Origin: Roseisalinus antarcticus
GTDB lineage: Bacteria > Pseudomonadota > Alphaproteobacteria > Rhodobacterales > Rhodobacteraceae
DNA length: 64,000 nucleotides
Direction of reading: 5' to 3'
Assembly: GCF_900172355.1 (NCBI RefSeq)
Contig: NZ_FWFZ01000003.1
Location: 1-64,000, forward strand
Shown here: positions 1 to 9,316 of the stretch, piece by piece
How positions within the stretch are numbered: position 1 is the stretch's first letter
How the letters are laid out: every line of letters begins with the position of its first letter
Program-made: the position numbers and the translations under genes
The notes under the pieces: generated by a model
Databases searched by the model: none
What the model was told of the DNA's origin: nothing
The model's input: the letters and a program-made list of their open reading frames with translations, nothing else

Positions 1-283
1 TGCCATCGTCGCCGCGCAGGGTGTTGTTGCCGCTGATGGCGTAGATCTCGTCATCGCCCTTCCAGCCGCGGAAGGTGTCGTTGCCCGTGCCGGTGACGAT
101 GATGTCGTCGCCGGACCCGCCGGAGCCGCGGTCATCCCCGCTGCGCCCCTCCAGCCGGTCGTTGCTGGAGCCGCCGTAGAGCGCGTCATCGTCGGCGCCG
201 CCGACCAGCGTATCGTTGCCGGCAAGGCCCAGTATCTCATCGTCGACAGGCGTGCCGTTGAATAGTTCGGAAAGACTGCTGCC
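1..283 (-). pseudogene. RTX-type calcium-binding repeat protein, fragment without a start codon
   Basis: Read on the minus strand, this frame encodes glycine- and aspartate-rich nonapeptides of the GGxGxDxLx type (for example GNDTLVGGADDDALYGG, then SGDDIIVTGTGNDTF), the calcium-binding beta-roll repeat of secreted RTX proteins. The frame runs off the left edge of the window. At its 5' side it is closed by an in-frame TGA (284-286), and no ATG, GTG or TTG lies between that stop and the first repeats. The 5' part is therefore missing, frameshifted or moved elsewhere. I call it a truncated remnant; an unusual start codon cannot be excluded. The 287-427 stretch upstream shows no coding signal. 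Confidence 0.6.
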
Positions 284-427
284 TCAAATTACCATTTGCC
301 CAAAGACATTTTATCGGATCGAAACTTCGGGACGTCCATATCTCTACCCAAGAAAAGGCGAACAGAGTAGACGTCAGCCCTCCTCTCTGTCCATATCCTC
401 CTCCGCACTTCGGGGCTCGACCGTTGG

Positions 428-1417
428 CTAGCCGATATCCGGCGCCTCCCGGCCGCGCGTGAGCTGCGAGATCGTCACCGCGAGGATCAGCGCCCCGCCA
501 TTGAAGACATTCGTGACCCAGAGCGGGATGCCGAACATCGTAAGCCCGGTGATCCCCGTCCCCAGGAAGTAGACCGCCACCATGGCCCCGAGCGGATTGA
601 ACCGCCCAGGAGAGATCGTCGTGGAGCCGAGGAACGCCGCGGCGAAGGCCGGCAGAAGGTAATTCAGCCCGGAATAGGGATCGGCCGAGCCCAGCACCCC
701 GGCATAGAGGACGCCCGCGCCGGCCGCGATCACACCCGAGGCGACGAGCGCCCCGATCCGCATACGCTCCACCGCGATGCCGTTCAGCCGGGCGACCTCC
801 CGCCCGCGGCCCACGAACAGCATCCGGCGCCCGAGCGGAGTGAAGTCGAACACGTACCAAAGCACCAGGACCGCGACGAGCGCGTAGTAGAAGGCATAGG
901 GAACGCCCAGAAACCGGCCGCCCACGACCGCGTTGATCAGCGCGTTGTCGATGCCGCCGATGGTGGAGGACTTGGTCATCCACTGCACGATCCCGGTGAT
1001 CAGCGAGGTGCTGCCCAGAGTCACGACAAGCGACGGAATCCGGAAATAGACGATGAACAGCGCATGAAACAGGCCCACCGCCACGCCAGCGGCCAGCGCG
1101 ATGCCCACGCTCATCAGGATCGGCACGTCGTACCAGACGTTCAGCACGCCGATCAGGCAGGACGACAGCGTCAGCGTCGCCCCCACGGCGAGGTCGTAGT
1201 CGCCGGTCGTCAACGGCACGATGATGGCGAGCGCGAGCAGGGCGGCCGGGGCATAACTTGCGAACAGGATCGAGAAGTTGCCCCAGCGAAAGAACGACTG
1301 GGGCATCGCCAGGCTGAACGCCGCGATCAGCAGCAGCCACACCAGTATGAGGGCATAGCGCTCGAAGATCCGCATGTGGTTGATCGCGGGCCGGCTGGGC
1401 TTGTCGGTCGTGCTCAC
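428..1417 (-). CDS. CUT2-family ABC transporter permease
   Basis: A 329-residue polytopic inner-membrane protein of the RbsC/BPD_transp_2 type, with about eight to ten hydrophobic segments from residue 18 onward. It contains the family's LGSTSLITGIVQW and LPAFAAAFLGSTTISPGRFNPLGAMVAVYFLG regions (each quoted in part). It should form the channel of the importer encoded with the next two genes. The start is a GTG that overlaps the TGA of the ATPase gene (GTGA), implying translational coupling. Promoter and operator are shared with the upstream binding-protein gene. The substrate is unknown; CUT2 systems usually carry sugars, polyols or related small molecules. Confidence 0.9.
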   Translation of the reverse strand: MSTTDKPSRPAINHMRIFERYALILVWLLLIAAFSLAMPQSFFRWGNFSILFASYAPAALLALAIIVPLTTGDYDLAVGATLTLSSCLIGVLNVWYDVPILMSVGIALAAGVAVGLFHALFIVYFRIPSLVVTLGSTSLITGIVQWMTKSSTIGGIDNALINAVVGGRFLGVPYAFYYALVAVLVLWYVFDFTPLGRRMLFVGRGREVARLNGIAVERMRIGALVASGVIAAGAGVLYAGVLGSADPYSGLNYLLPAFAAAFLGSTTISPGRFNPLGAMVAVYFLGTGITGLTMFGIPLWVTNVFNGGALILAVTISQLTRGREAPDIG

Positions 1418-3057
1418 GTTGGCACCCCTGTCCTGTTCTGGTTGTTTTGGCTGCGGGTCGACGGCACCGCCTCGAGCGAGGCGAAGCAGGCCGAGGCGAT
1501 CCGGTCCTTGTTCACGTCGGCGCCGACCAGTTCCTCGACCAGCCGGCCGCGCGCGAAGACAAGCACGCGGTGACAGATCTCGGCAAGCTGTTCGGCGTCG
1601 GAGCTGGCGCAGAGGATCGACATGCCGTCGTCCGAGGCCGCCTTGAGCGCCGCGAAGATGTTCGCCCGCGTGCCGACGTCCACGCCCTGGGTCGGCTCGT
1701 CGAGCATCAGCAGCTTGGGCGCCAGGTTCATCCAGCGCGCGATCAGCACCTTCTGGGCATTGCCGCCCGACAGCGCCGCGAGGTTCTTTTGCGGGTCGTT
1801 CGGGCGGACCTCGAAATCGCGGCCCAGATCGTAGGCCTTGCGCCGCATCGCCCCGCCCCGCAGCACGAAGCCGCGAAAGAAGGCGTCTATATCGGGCAGC
1901 AGCATGTTCTCGTAGATCGGGATCGAGCCGACGCCGCTGCGCCCCATGCGGTCGCCAGGCAGCAGGGCGAACCCGCTCTCGATGGATTTGGCCGGGGTGC
2001 GGGTGGACAGGGCGACGGGGGGCGCGTCCTCTATCTGCAGGGTCCCGGTGGTGCCGTTGTCGGCCCCGAACAGCAGGTAGGGGATCTGGTCGAAGCCCGA
2101 GCCGATCAGCCCGGTCAGCCCCAGGATCTCGCCCTTGCCGATCGTCAGATCCAGCGGCGGGATCGACGGAGAGCCGAGGCCCTTGACGGCGGCAAAGGGT
2201 TTGCGCACCGCCATCCGGTCGGCGGGCACCGAGGCGCCGGACACCAGCGTGCGGCCGATGATCAGCTCGACCATGCGGTCGCGAGTGGCGTCTGCGGTGT
2301 CGATCTCGCCCGAGACCTTGCCGTCGCGCAGGACGGTGACACGGTCGGTGATCTCCATCACCTCGTCGATGTCGTGCGAGATGAAGATGACGCTGGAGCC
2401 GGTGGCCACGATCTGGCGCACCAGGTCGAAGAGCCTTGCCACCCCCTCGCCCGGCAGGAACGGCGTGGGCTCGTCCAGCAGCACGAGGCCCGGCTTGCCG
2501 GTCCGCTCGCATTCCTCGCGGATGTCCTCGAAGGCGCGGATGATGGCGACCAGCGCCCGGTTCACGGCGCTCAGCTCGTCGATCCGGCGCCAATGCGGAA
2601 TGTCGAGGCCGTAGCGCTCGAGCGTGGCCGTGGCCGCCGCCTTTTCGCGCGGCCAGTTGATAAAGCCGCCGCGGGCCAGCGCGATATGCGAGAGGCGCAG
2701 GTTTTCCAGCACGGTCAGGCTGGGCACGAGGCCGAGGTTCTGGTGGACGAAGCTCATCCCCAGCCGGCGGAAATCGCTTGGCTGCAGCGGCATCCGCACA
2801 TCTTCGCCGTTGAATTTCATCGAGCCGCCGGCGTCGGGGGCATGAAACCCGGCCAGCACCTTGATCAGGGTCGACTTGCCCGATCCGTTGGTGCCCAGCA
2901 GGCCGTGCACCTCGCCGGGGTGGACCTCTATAGAGACGTCGTCCAGCGCCAGAGTGGCTCCGAACGTCTTGGAAACATGGCGCAAATGAACGGTCGGCGG
3001 TGCGTTTTCACGCACCGCCGAGGATTTGGCCGACCGGTCGGTGTCGACACTGGACAT
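1414..3057 (-). CDS. CUT2-family ABC transporter tandem ATP-binding protein
   Basis: A 547-residue RbsA/MglA-like protein with two nucleotide-binding domains. The first (about residues 25-255) has a clear Walker A (GTNGSGKST) and Walker B (LVLLDEPT), but a degenerate signature (LSAVN). The second (about 270-520) has a degenerate P-loop (GLIGSGFDQ) and an intact LSGGN signature with LLMLDEPTQGVD. This asymmetry is normal for CUT2 ATPases. The ATG at 3057 is chosen because it lies 4 bases after the binding-protein stop; an upstream in-frame ATG would overlap that gene. It energises import with the neighbouring permease. Confidence 0.9.
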   Translation of the reverse strand: MSSVDTDRSAKSSAVRENAPPTVHLRHVSKTFGATLALDDVSIEVHPGEVHGLLGTNGSGKSTLIKVLAGFHAPDAGGSMKFNGEDVRMPLQPSDFRRLGMSFVHQNLGLVPSLTVLENLRLSHIALARGGFINWPREKAAATATLERYGLDIPHWRRIDELSAVNRALVAIIRAFEDIREECERTGKPGLVLLDEPTPFLPGEGVARLFDLVRQIVATGSSVIFISHDIDEVMEITDRVTVLRDGKVSGEIDTADATRDRMVELIIGRTLVSGASVPADRMAVRKPFAAVKGLGSPSIPPLDLTIGKGEILGLTGLIGSGFDQIPYLLFGADNGTTGTLQIEDAPPVALSTRTPAKSIESGFALLPGDRMGRSGVGSIPIYENMLLPDIDAFFRGFVLRGGAMRRKAYDLGRDFEVRPNDPQKNLAALSGGNAQKVLIARWMNLAPKLLMLDEPTQGVDVGTRANIFAALKAASDDGMSILCASSDAEQLAEICHRVLVFARGRLVEELVGADVNKDRIASACFASLEAVPSTRSQNNQNRTGVPT

Positions 3058-3061
3058 GGGG

Positions 3062-4180
3062 TTACTCGAGACCCCAGAGGGTCCGGAAGCCGCTGATGTA
3101 GGCATCGCCGTAGCCGGTGTCGAACTGCGCGGGCACGCCCGCCGTCTCGACGTTGGAGCTGTCGAAGATGTAGAATGGCACGTTCAGCTTTTCAGGCACC
3201 TCCAGCCCGCAGATGTCGCGCATGTGGCCGTCGATCGTCGCGTAGGCGATCCAGTCGAGGCTTTCGCCGATGTCCATGCTGATCGCGCCCTGCTGGATGA
3301 AGTCGAGCACGAAGGGCGTGCCGTTGAAGGTCGCGACCTTCACGTCGCCCAGGGTTCCGGTCAGGCGCAGGGCCGGCACCACGAATTGCGACATCGAGTC
3401 GTAGATCGGGATCACCACGTCGATCTCTGGGTTGGCCTGCAGCACCGATTGCAGAGACGCCTGGATCTTGGTGCCCCACTCGGCCACGCCCACGTTGATC
3501 TCGCTGACGATCTCGCAGTTTGGGCAGTTCTCGGCCAGCTCGGTCTCGATTCCGTCAACCAGCGGAATGGTCGGCGGCACCTCGCGCGAGACGATCAGCG
3601 CGATCTTGGCGTTGCCGTCGGTGTTCACCGTGGCCCAGTTCGCCAGGATCTTGCCGATCTCGTTGAAGCCCACGGGCAGCGAGCTCGACAGCAGCGGGTG
3701 CGGCTCGAACGAGGGGTCGTAGAAATGCGAGGTCATGACCCGCACGCCGGCGTCGGTCGCGGCCTGGACCTGCGGCTCCACCGTATCGGGCGAGATGCCG
3801 GAGATCAGGTTGATGATGTCGAAACCGTCGCGGATGGCGAAGTCGAACCCCTGGACCCACTGGCTCGGCTGGCCCTGGTTTTCCCATTCGACGACCTCAA
3901 GGCCGATCTCCTCGCCCACGGCCTTCATCCGGTCGATGATACCCTTGAGGAACGGGTTGGCGCTGCTGTTGGGCATCGACAGCATCCGCACGCCCTCGGC
4001 GCACTGGCGGATGTCGAACGGGTCGCCCGGCGCGGTGAACTCGGGGACGGCGGTGTAGACGGCAAGCTGCTCGCGGGCGCGTTCCAACCCCGCTTCGGCG
4101 TCCTGCGCGCTGGCCGGGAGGGCGGAGAGGCCCAACGCCATGACAGAGGCGAGCCCGGTGAACAAAGTGGCACGTGACAT
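3062..4180 (-). CDS. Periplasmic sugar-type substrate-binding protein (CUT2 ABC transporter)
   Basis: A 372-residue Peripla_BP_4-type binding protein. A Sec signal peptide covers about residues 1-24 (ending in ALPASAQDA). The body shows the two-lobe fold's typical motifs: MPNSSANPFLKGIIDRMK near the start, then DFAIRDGFDIINLISG and VVIPIYDSMSQFVVPAL. The ATG at 4180 follows a good GGGAG ribosome site and starts directly at the signal peptide. It is the first gene of the three-gene import operon and faces the LacI regulator. It is more divergent than ribose- or xylose-binding proteins, so the ligand cannot be named. Confidence 0.88.
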   Translation of the reverse strand: MSRATLFTGLASVMALGLSALPASAQDAEAGLERAREQLAVYTAVPEFTAPGDPFDIRQCAEGVRMLSMPNSSANPFLKGIIDRMKAVGEEIGLEVVEWENQGQPSQWVQGFDFAIRDGFDIINLISGISPDTVEPQVQAATDAGVRVMTSHFYDPSFEPHPLLSSSLPVGFNEIGKILANWATVNTDGNAKIALIVSREVPPTIPLVDGIETELAENCPNCEIVSEINVGVAEWGTKIQASLQSVLQANPEIDVVIPIYDSMSQFVVPALRLTGTLGDVKVATFNGTPFVLDFIQQGAISMDIGESLDWIAYATIDGHMRDICGLEVPEKLNVPFYIFDSSNVETAGVPAQFDTGYGDAYISGFRTLWGLE

Positions 4181-4239
4181 TCTGATCTCCCATGTTGATC
4201 GGCGCGGTTGACCCGCAGGCCCCGTCTTGGCGCGGGCTT

Positions 4240-4253
4240 TGAATACGTATTCA
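4240..4253. promoter_or_regulatory. Perfect 14-bp palindrome, probable LacI-family operator
   Basis: TGAATACGTATTCA sits 60 bp upstream of the binding-protein start and 85 bp upstream of the LacI start, in the divergent promoter region. The same core recurs at 9317-9336 between the two catabolic operons. A central CG in a perfect palindrome is typical of LacI-family operators. That the regulator at 4338 binds here is inference. Confidence 0.75.
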
Positions 4254-4337
4254 TACAATGACCCGTCTCAAGCGATCCTGTCAATTGCCCAGTTGCGGAA
4301 AACGGGGCATACGATCTGCAAACCGATCGGAGAGCCC

Positions 4338-5381
4338 GTGGCGAAGAAACGACCGACGAGAGCGACCTCACACGACGTGGCCCGGCTGGCCGGCGTGTCG
4401 CAAGCCGCCGTCTCACGGGCTTTTTCCGCGGGCTCCAGCATCTCGAAGGACAAGCGCGAGCGGGTGCTGAAAGCGGCGCACGAGCTGCACTACGTGCCCA
4501 ACAAGCTGGCAAGCAGCCTGTCGACCGCGCGCAGCAACATGGTCGCGGTGATCGTCGGAAACCTGAACAACCCGTTCTATTCGGAATCGCTTCAGGCCTT
4601 CGTCACCGGCTTTCAGGAGAGCGGCCGCCAAGTGCTCGCCTTTTCGGTGACCGATGCCGCGGACGGTGACGAGGTGGTGCAGCAGGCCGTCTACTATCCG
4701 GTGGACGCCATCGTGGTGACGGCCGCGCCGCTGTCGTCGAAACTGCTCAAGATCAGCGCGGGGCTCGGGATTCCGATCGTCATGTTCAACAGGCATCTCG
4801 ACAGCAATCGAATCGCCGGGGTGCATTGCGACAACCGCGGGGCCGGCGCCCGGATCGCCGAGGCGATGCACTCCGCCGGGGCGGAGAGGTTCCTGATCGT
4901 GCGCGGCGACCCCGAGGGCTCGACCAGCCGCGACCGGGTCGAGGGGTTCCGCACCTATCTTCTGGCGCGGGGCGTGCCCCCCACCGGGATCGAGGAGATC
5001 GACGGCGCCTCCAGCTATGGCGCGTCGCGCGACAGCCTGCGGGCCCGGTTCCGCGCCGGGGACCGTCCGCGGCCCGACGCGATCTATGCGGTCAGCGACA
5101 TCATGGCGCTTGGCTGCCTCGACGCGCTGCGCACGGACCTGGGGCTGCGGGTGCCGGGGGACGTGATGCTCGCCGGGTCGGACGGCATCCGCCAGGGCCG
5201 GCTGTCCGCCTATGACCTGACGACGATCCGCCAGCCGATAGAGCAGATGGTGGCGACCACGCTGCAGATGCTGGAAAGCGCCGAGGATCTGAAGAACCCC
5301 GACATGATCCAGGTGCTGGAACTGCCCGGAGAATTCATTCCGGGCAGCACCGTGCCAAGGCCCCCGCGGGACAAGCCCTGA
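4338..5381 (+). CDS. LacI-family transcriptional regulator
   Basis: A 347-residue protein with an N-terminal LacI helix-turn-helix (SHDVARLAGVSQAAVSRAFS, about residues 10-30) and hinge (NKLASSLSTARS), followed by a periplasmic-binding-like effector domain to about residue 335. A GTG at 4338 preceded by GGAG is chosen, because it places the helix-turn-helix at the usual distance from the N-terminus; upstream in-frame ATGs would give an unsupported leader. It is divergent from the CUT2 operon, and the shared palindromes make it the likely repressor of both that operon and the hyuAB/aconitase-type operons. The effector is unknown. Confidence 0.92.
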   Translation: MAKKRPTRATSHDVARLAGVSQAAVSRAFSAGSSISKDKRERVLKAAHELHYVPNKLASSLSTARSNMVAVIVGNLNNPFYSESLQAFVTGFQESGRQVLAFSVTDAADGDEVVQQAVYYPVDAIVVTAAPLSSKLLKISAGLGIPIVMFNRHLDSNRIAGVHCDNRGAGARIAEAMHSAGAERFLIVRGDPEGSTSRDRVEGFRTYLLARGVPPTGIEEIDGASSYGASRDSLRARFRAGDRPRPDAIYAVSDIMALGCLDALRTDLGLRVPGDVMLAGSDGIRQGRLSAYDLTTIRQPIEQMVATTLQMLESAEDLKNPDMIQVLELPGEFIPGSTVPRPPRDKP

Positions 5382-5399
5382 GCCTGCCCCGCCGCGGGC

Positions 5400-7175
5400 T
5401 CATTCTGCGGCGTGAACCCCGGGGATAAAGCCGAAGTCGAAGGGCGCGGGCTCCCCACGCTCTTTCTTGCGGGCCTCCCGCAGGGTCACGGAGGCCGGCT
5501 CGTCCAGGGTCTTGCCGGGGCCGAAGACGACGCCGTAATCCTGCTCCGCCCGCTCGACCGACACCAGATCGTCGGCCACGTCACGCTCGACGGCGGCGAC
5601 CGGCCGGTCGAGCGGGTCACCCCAGCCGCCGGAGCCGGCGGTGATGAAGATGATCTTGTCGCCCGGCTCCACATGCAGGTTGTCGAGCTTGGAGGCGATC
5701 CGCTCGCGGGTCTCCGACCCGGCGCGTTGCAGCCACTTGCTGGAGGTGCCGCCATGCAGGCCGCCGTTGATCCCCCAGGGCGGCACGGTTTCACGGTCGT
5801 CATGGATCGAGATCGAGCCCGCCTCGAGCACCCGGTAGATCTTCTCGATCCCCGCGCCGCCCCGGTGCAGCCCCGCCCCGCCGGCATCGCGCACCGGCCG
5901 GTAGCTTTCGACCATCACCGGGTAGTAGTTCTCGATGTACTCGATCGGCGTCGCGCTGAAGAGCGGCCACCAGGCATGCCCGTCGAACCCGTCGCCCAGC
6001 GGGCGGCCGGGGACGCCGCCGAACAGAAGCTCCATCAGCTGGAAGTATTTGCCGTTGGAATCCTTGCCGGTGAAGATGAAGTGCGGGCTGGTGCCGTAGC
6101 CTGCCGCCATCGACAGGTGCGGTGCGCGCTGGCCCAGCGCCCCGGCCTGGCAATCGAAGAACCGGGTGTGCGTATTCAGCCGGTTCGACAGGGCCGCCGG
6201 AAAGCGCGGGTTCAGCAGGCTGCCTTCGGGCAGGACGATCTCGAACAGGTCGTAGAAGCCCTCGTTGAACATGATCTTGGGGTCGAACGCCATGATCATG
6301 TAGACCCCGAAGAACAGCTTGCAGAGGCCTTCGTGGATATGGAAGTTGATCGGCCCCTCGGCCTGGTCGTCGGTGCCGGTCCAGTCAAACACGGCGATAT
6401 CGCCGCGCCGGTAGATCGACAGGTGCATCTTGAAGGGGCCGTTGCCCAGCCCGTCGTCATCCACGTAGTCGGTAAAGCTGACGGCCTCTTCGGGGATGTA
6501 GTTCCGGATCAGCACCCGCATCGCCTCGCGCGTGCGGTCCAGCAGCTTGTCGCAGGCGGCCAGGTAGGTGTCGCGGCCGAAGCGGTCGCAGACCTCGTTC
6601 ACGCGCTTGGCGGCCGTGCGGCAGCCGGCGATCAGCGCCATCAGGTCGGCGCGGTTCATGTCGGGCGTGCGGCTGTTGTTCAGCATGATCGCGAGGACGC
6701 CCTCGTTCATCTGGCCCTTCTCGAAGATCTTCACCGGCGGGACGCGCAGCCCCTCCTCCCAGATCGTGCGGGAATCCGACGGCATCGAGCCCGGCACCTT
6801 GCCGCCCACGTCTACCATGTGACCAAACATCGAGCTGAAGCCGACGTGCACGCCCTCATGGTAGATCGGCAGCATCACGCACCAATCGTTGTTGTGCGAG
6901 ATCGAGCCCTTGCAGGCGTAGGGGTCGTTCCAGACGAAGATGTCGCCCTCGTGGATGTTGTCGCCATACTGCTCGACGATGGCCGGGATGTAGGACCCGA
7001 ACTGGCCGACGATCATCTGCCCAGCCGGGTTGCAGACCATCGGGAATGCGTCGTGCTGTTCGCGGATGACGGGCGACAGGGCCACGCGGACAACGACGCT
7101 GTCCATTTCGGACCGGGCGTTGACGAGCGCGTTCTCGATCAGGTCGAGCGTAATGGGATCTACGGTGGTGCTCAT
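5400..7175 (-). CDS. hyuB: Hydantoinase B / oxoprolinase family protein (HyuB)
   Basis: A 591-residue protein spanning the Hydantoinase_B family (STTVDPITLDLIENAL at the N-terminus, then IREQHDAFPMVCNPAG, FVWNDPY, and a C-terminal AGSGGWGDPL). It pairs with HyuA to form an ATP-dependent amidohydrolase of the N-methylhydantoinase/5-oxoprolinase type, or a related carboxylase such as acetophenone carboxylase. Sequence alone does not separate these. The ATG is 3 bases after the hyuA stop, so the two are co-translated. It converges on the LacI gene with 18 bases between the stops. Cytoplasmic; no signal peptide. Confidence 0.9.
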   Translation of the reverse strand: MSTTVDPITLDLIENALVNARSEMDSVVVRVALSPVIREQHDAFPMVCNPAGQMIVGQFGSYIPAIVEQYGDNIHEGDIFVWNDPYACKGSISHNNDWCVMLPIYHEGVHVGFSSMFGHMVDVGGKVPGSMPSDSRTIWEEGLRVPPVKIFEKGQMNEGVLAIMLNNSRTPDMNRADLMALIAGCRTAAKRVNEVCDRFGRDTYLAACDKLLDRTREAMRVLIRNYIPEEAVSFTDYVDDDGLGNGPFKMHLSIYRRGDIAVFDWTGTDDQAEGPINFHIHEGLCKLFFGVYMIMAFDPKIMFNEGFYDLFEIVLPEGSLLNPRFPAALSNRLNTHTRFFDCQAGALGQRAPHLSMAAGYGTSPHFIFTGKDSNGKYFQLMELLFGGVPGRPLGDGFDGHAWWPLFSATPIEYIENYYPVMVESYRPVRDAGGAGLHRGGAGIEKIYRVLEAGSISIHDDRETVPPWGINGGLHGGTSSKWLQRAGSETRERIASKLDNLHVEPGDKIIFITAGSGGWGDPLDRPVAAVERDVADDLVSVERAEQDYGVVFGPGKTLDEPASVTLREARKKERGEPAPFDFGFIPGVHAAE

Positions 7176-7178
7176 GGC

Positions 7179-9236
7179 TCAGGCTCCCTTTTTCACGGGC
7201 CAGATCATCAGGTTGCCGTGGTCGTCGACCTCGGCATAATGGTCGGGCAAGAGGACGGTTGTGGTGTCATACTGGCGGATGATCGCGGGGCCCTCGACCC
7301 GTGCGCCCACCGCCAGCCGGTCGCGGTCGTAATGCGTGGTCTCCTGCCAGGCGCCGGCGAAATAGGCGCGACTTACCTCGATCACGGCATCCTTCGGGTC
7401 GACCGAGCCCGCCGCCGGCGGCGTATCCTCGACCGCGGGCGTCGCCCCGGTCGCGATCACCCGCAGCGCCACCAGTTCGATCGGCAGATCGAAACGCACG
7501 CCGTAGAGCCGCTCGTGGGTTTCGTGGAAATTGCCAAGCACGGATGCCAGGTCGCTCGCGGTCTCGACGCTTTCGGCCGGGACCGGAATCGACACCTCGA
7601 AGCCCTGCTGCTCGTAGCGCAGGTCGAGCGTGTAGCTCAGGCCGCGATCCGCGCTCTCGATTTCCTGCTCGTCGAGCCAGGCGACCGCCTTCGCCCGCAG
7701 GGTTGCGAAATGGTCCCAAATGACCGAATCCTCGCCCTCGGAGGTGGCGCGGATCAGGGTCTGGACGAATTCGTTCTTGAACTCGGCCTCGAGGAAGCCC
7801 AGCGCCGACAGGACGCCCGGATTGGCCGGAATCACGACCGGGTAACAGCCCAGCAGCGCGGCCATGGCATTTCCGTGCAGCGGCCCCGCGCCGCCGAACG
7901 CGACGATGCCGAAGTCGCGCGGGTCAAGCCCGCGCTGCACGGTGATGACCCGCAGGGCGCCCAGCATCACCTCGTTGGCGATGTCGAGAATGCCGAGGGC
8001 CGCGTCCTCGGGCGAGAGGCCGATCTGTTCGCCGATCCCGGCGACCGCCGTGCGCGCCCCCTCGACATCAAGGTCCATGTCCCCGCCCAAAAGCTTCTGC
8101 GGCAGATAGCCCAGTACCACGTTGGCATCGCTGACGGTCGGCTCGGTGCCCCCGCGCCGATAGGCGACCGGGCCCGGCACGGCGCCGGCGCTGCGCGGAC
8201 CGACGCGCAGAGACGAGGTCAGCTCCGCAACCTCGGCGATGGAGCCGCCGCCCGCGCCCACGCTGCGCACGTCGAGCGTGGGGACCTTGGCCGGGAAATA
8301 GCCCACCTCGGTCGAGCGGGTGATCATCGGCTCGCCGTCCAGGATGACGGACACGTCGGTCGAGGTGCCGCCCATGTCGAAGGCCAGCAGCTTGTTCAAC
8401 CCGGTGCGGCGGGCGACCATGCCGGTCGCCGTCACGCCACCCGCGGGCCCCGACAGCACCGTATAGACCGGCCGGTCCGAGGCCGCCGCGGCGCTCATCA
8501 ACCCGCCGTCAGAGCGGACGATGTGCAGCTTGCTTGCGACGCCGGCGTCGCGCAGGCGGTTCTCGATCCGCGAGAGATAGCGGGTCATGATCGGGCGGAC
8601 GTAATCGTTCATCACGGTGGTGATGGCGCGGTCGTATTCGCGGAATTCCGGCAGGATCTCAGAGGACAGCGACACCTGAAGATCGGGGAACCGCTCGGCC
8701 ACGATCTCGCGCAGGCGCTGCTCGTGCGCGGGGTTGGCGTAGGAATGCATCAGCGAGATCGTCAGCGCCTCGATGCCCGATCCGCAAAGGTCGTCGATCA
8801 GCGCGACCGCCCGCGCCTCGTCCAGCTCGGTCATGATCTCGCCGCGGGCGGTCATCCGCTCGGGGATGCCGCGGGTGTCGCGCAGGGCGGCCAGCGGATC
8901 GGGCTTTTCCATCACGATCCAGCCGAAGAGCGGCCCCGGCGTCCAGGATTTCGCAAGGTGCAGGGTATGTTCGAACCCCTTGGTCACCAGCAGGCCGACC
9001 CGGGCGCCCTTGCCCTCGAGCACGGCGTTCGTGGCCACGGTCGTGCCGTGCAGCACCACCGAGATATCCGACGGCGACACCCCTGCCCGCTCGCAGATCA
9101 GGCGGATGCCGGTCTCGACCCCGATCGACTGATCTTCGGGGGTCGAGGGCGTCTTGGCCCGATAGGTCCGCTTCGAGATGTCGTCCTGCAAGAGCAGATC
9201 CGTGAAGGTTCCGCCCACATCAACACCGAGTCGCAT
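7179..9236 (-). CDS. hyuA: Hydantoinase A / oxoprolinase family protein (HyuA)
   Basis: A 685-residue protein starting with the ATP-binding fold motif MRLGVDVGGTFTDLLLQD. It carries the Hydant_A_N and Hydantoinase_A domains (HGTTVATNAVLEGKGARVGL near residue 80, LSGPAGGVTATG near 260, DMGGTSTDVSVI near 285, FGGAGPLHG near 460). It is the nucleotide-using partner of HyuB. The ATG at 9236 is chosen because the conserved N-terminus begins there and GGGAG lies just upstream. It is divergent from the aconitase-type operon across a region holding a palindrome and a tandem repeat. The substrate is unknown; a cyclic amide or imide is plausible given the amidohydrolase in the facing operon. Confidence 0.9.
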   Translation of the reverse strand: MRLGVDVGGTFTDLLLQDDISKRTYRAKTPSTPEDQSIGVETGIRLICERAGVSPSDISVVLHGTTVATNAVLEGKGARVGLLVTKGFEHTLHLAKSWTPGPLFGWIVMEKPDPLAALRDTRGIPERMTARGEIMTELDEARAVALIDDLCGSGIEALTISLMHSYANPAHEQRLREIVAERFPDLQVSLSSEILPEFREYDRAITTVMNDYVRPIMTRYLSRIENRLRDAGVASKLHIVRSDGGLMSAAAASDRPVYTVLSGPAGGVTATGMVARRTGLNKLLAFDMGGTSTDVSVILDGEPMITRSTEVGYFPAKVPTLDVRSVGAGGGSIAEVAELTSSLRVGPRSAGAVPGPVAYRRGGTEPTVSDANVVLGYLPQKLLGGDMDLDVEGARTAVAGIGEQIGLSPEDAALGILDIANEVMLGALRVITVQRGLDPRDFGIVAFGGAGPLHGNAMAALLGCYPVVIPANPGVLSALGFLEAEFKNEFVQTLIRATSEGEDSVIWDHFATLRAKAVAWLDEQEIESADRGLSYTLDLRYEQQGFEVSIPVPAESVETASDLASVLGNFHETHERLYGVRFDLPIELVALRVIATGATPAVEDTPPAAGSVDPKDAVIEVSRAYFAGAWQETTHYDRDRLAVGARVEGPAIIRQYDTTTVLLPDHYAEVDDHGNLMIWPVKKGA

Positions 9237-9255
9237 ACAAGATCTCCCGCCTGTC

Positions 9256-9286
9256 CGTGCAAGTTTCGTGCAAGTTTCGTGCCAGT
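9256..9286. repeat. Tandem 11-bp direct repeat in the hyuA leader
   Basis: CGTGCAAGTTT occurs twice head to tail (9256-9266 and 9267-9277) and is followed by a partial third copy (CGTGCCAGT, 9278-9286). It lies 20-50 bp upstream of the hyuA start codon. It could be an activator site, a slippage-prone leader element or chance; nothing in the sequence decides. Confidence 0.5.
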
Positions 9287-9316
9287 CCATGCCGCGTCGA
9301 TGCCGCTGCACATTTG

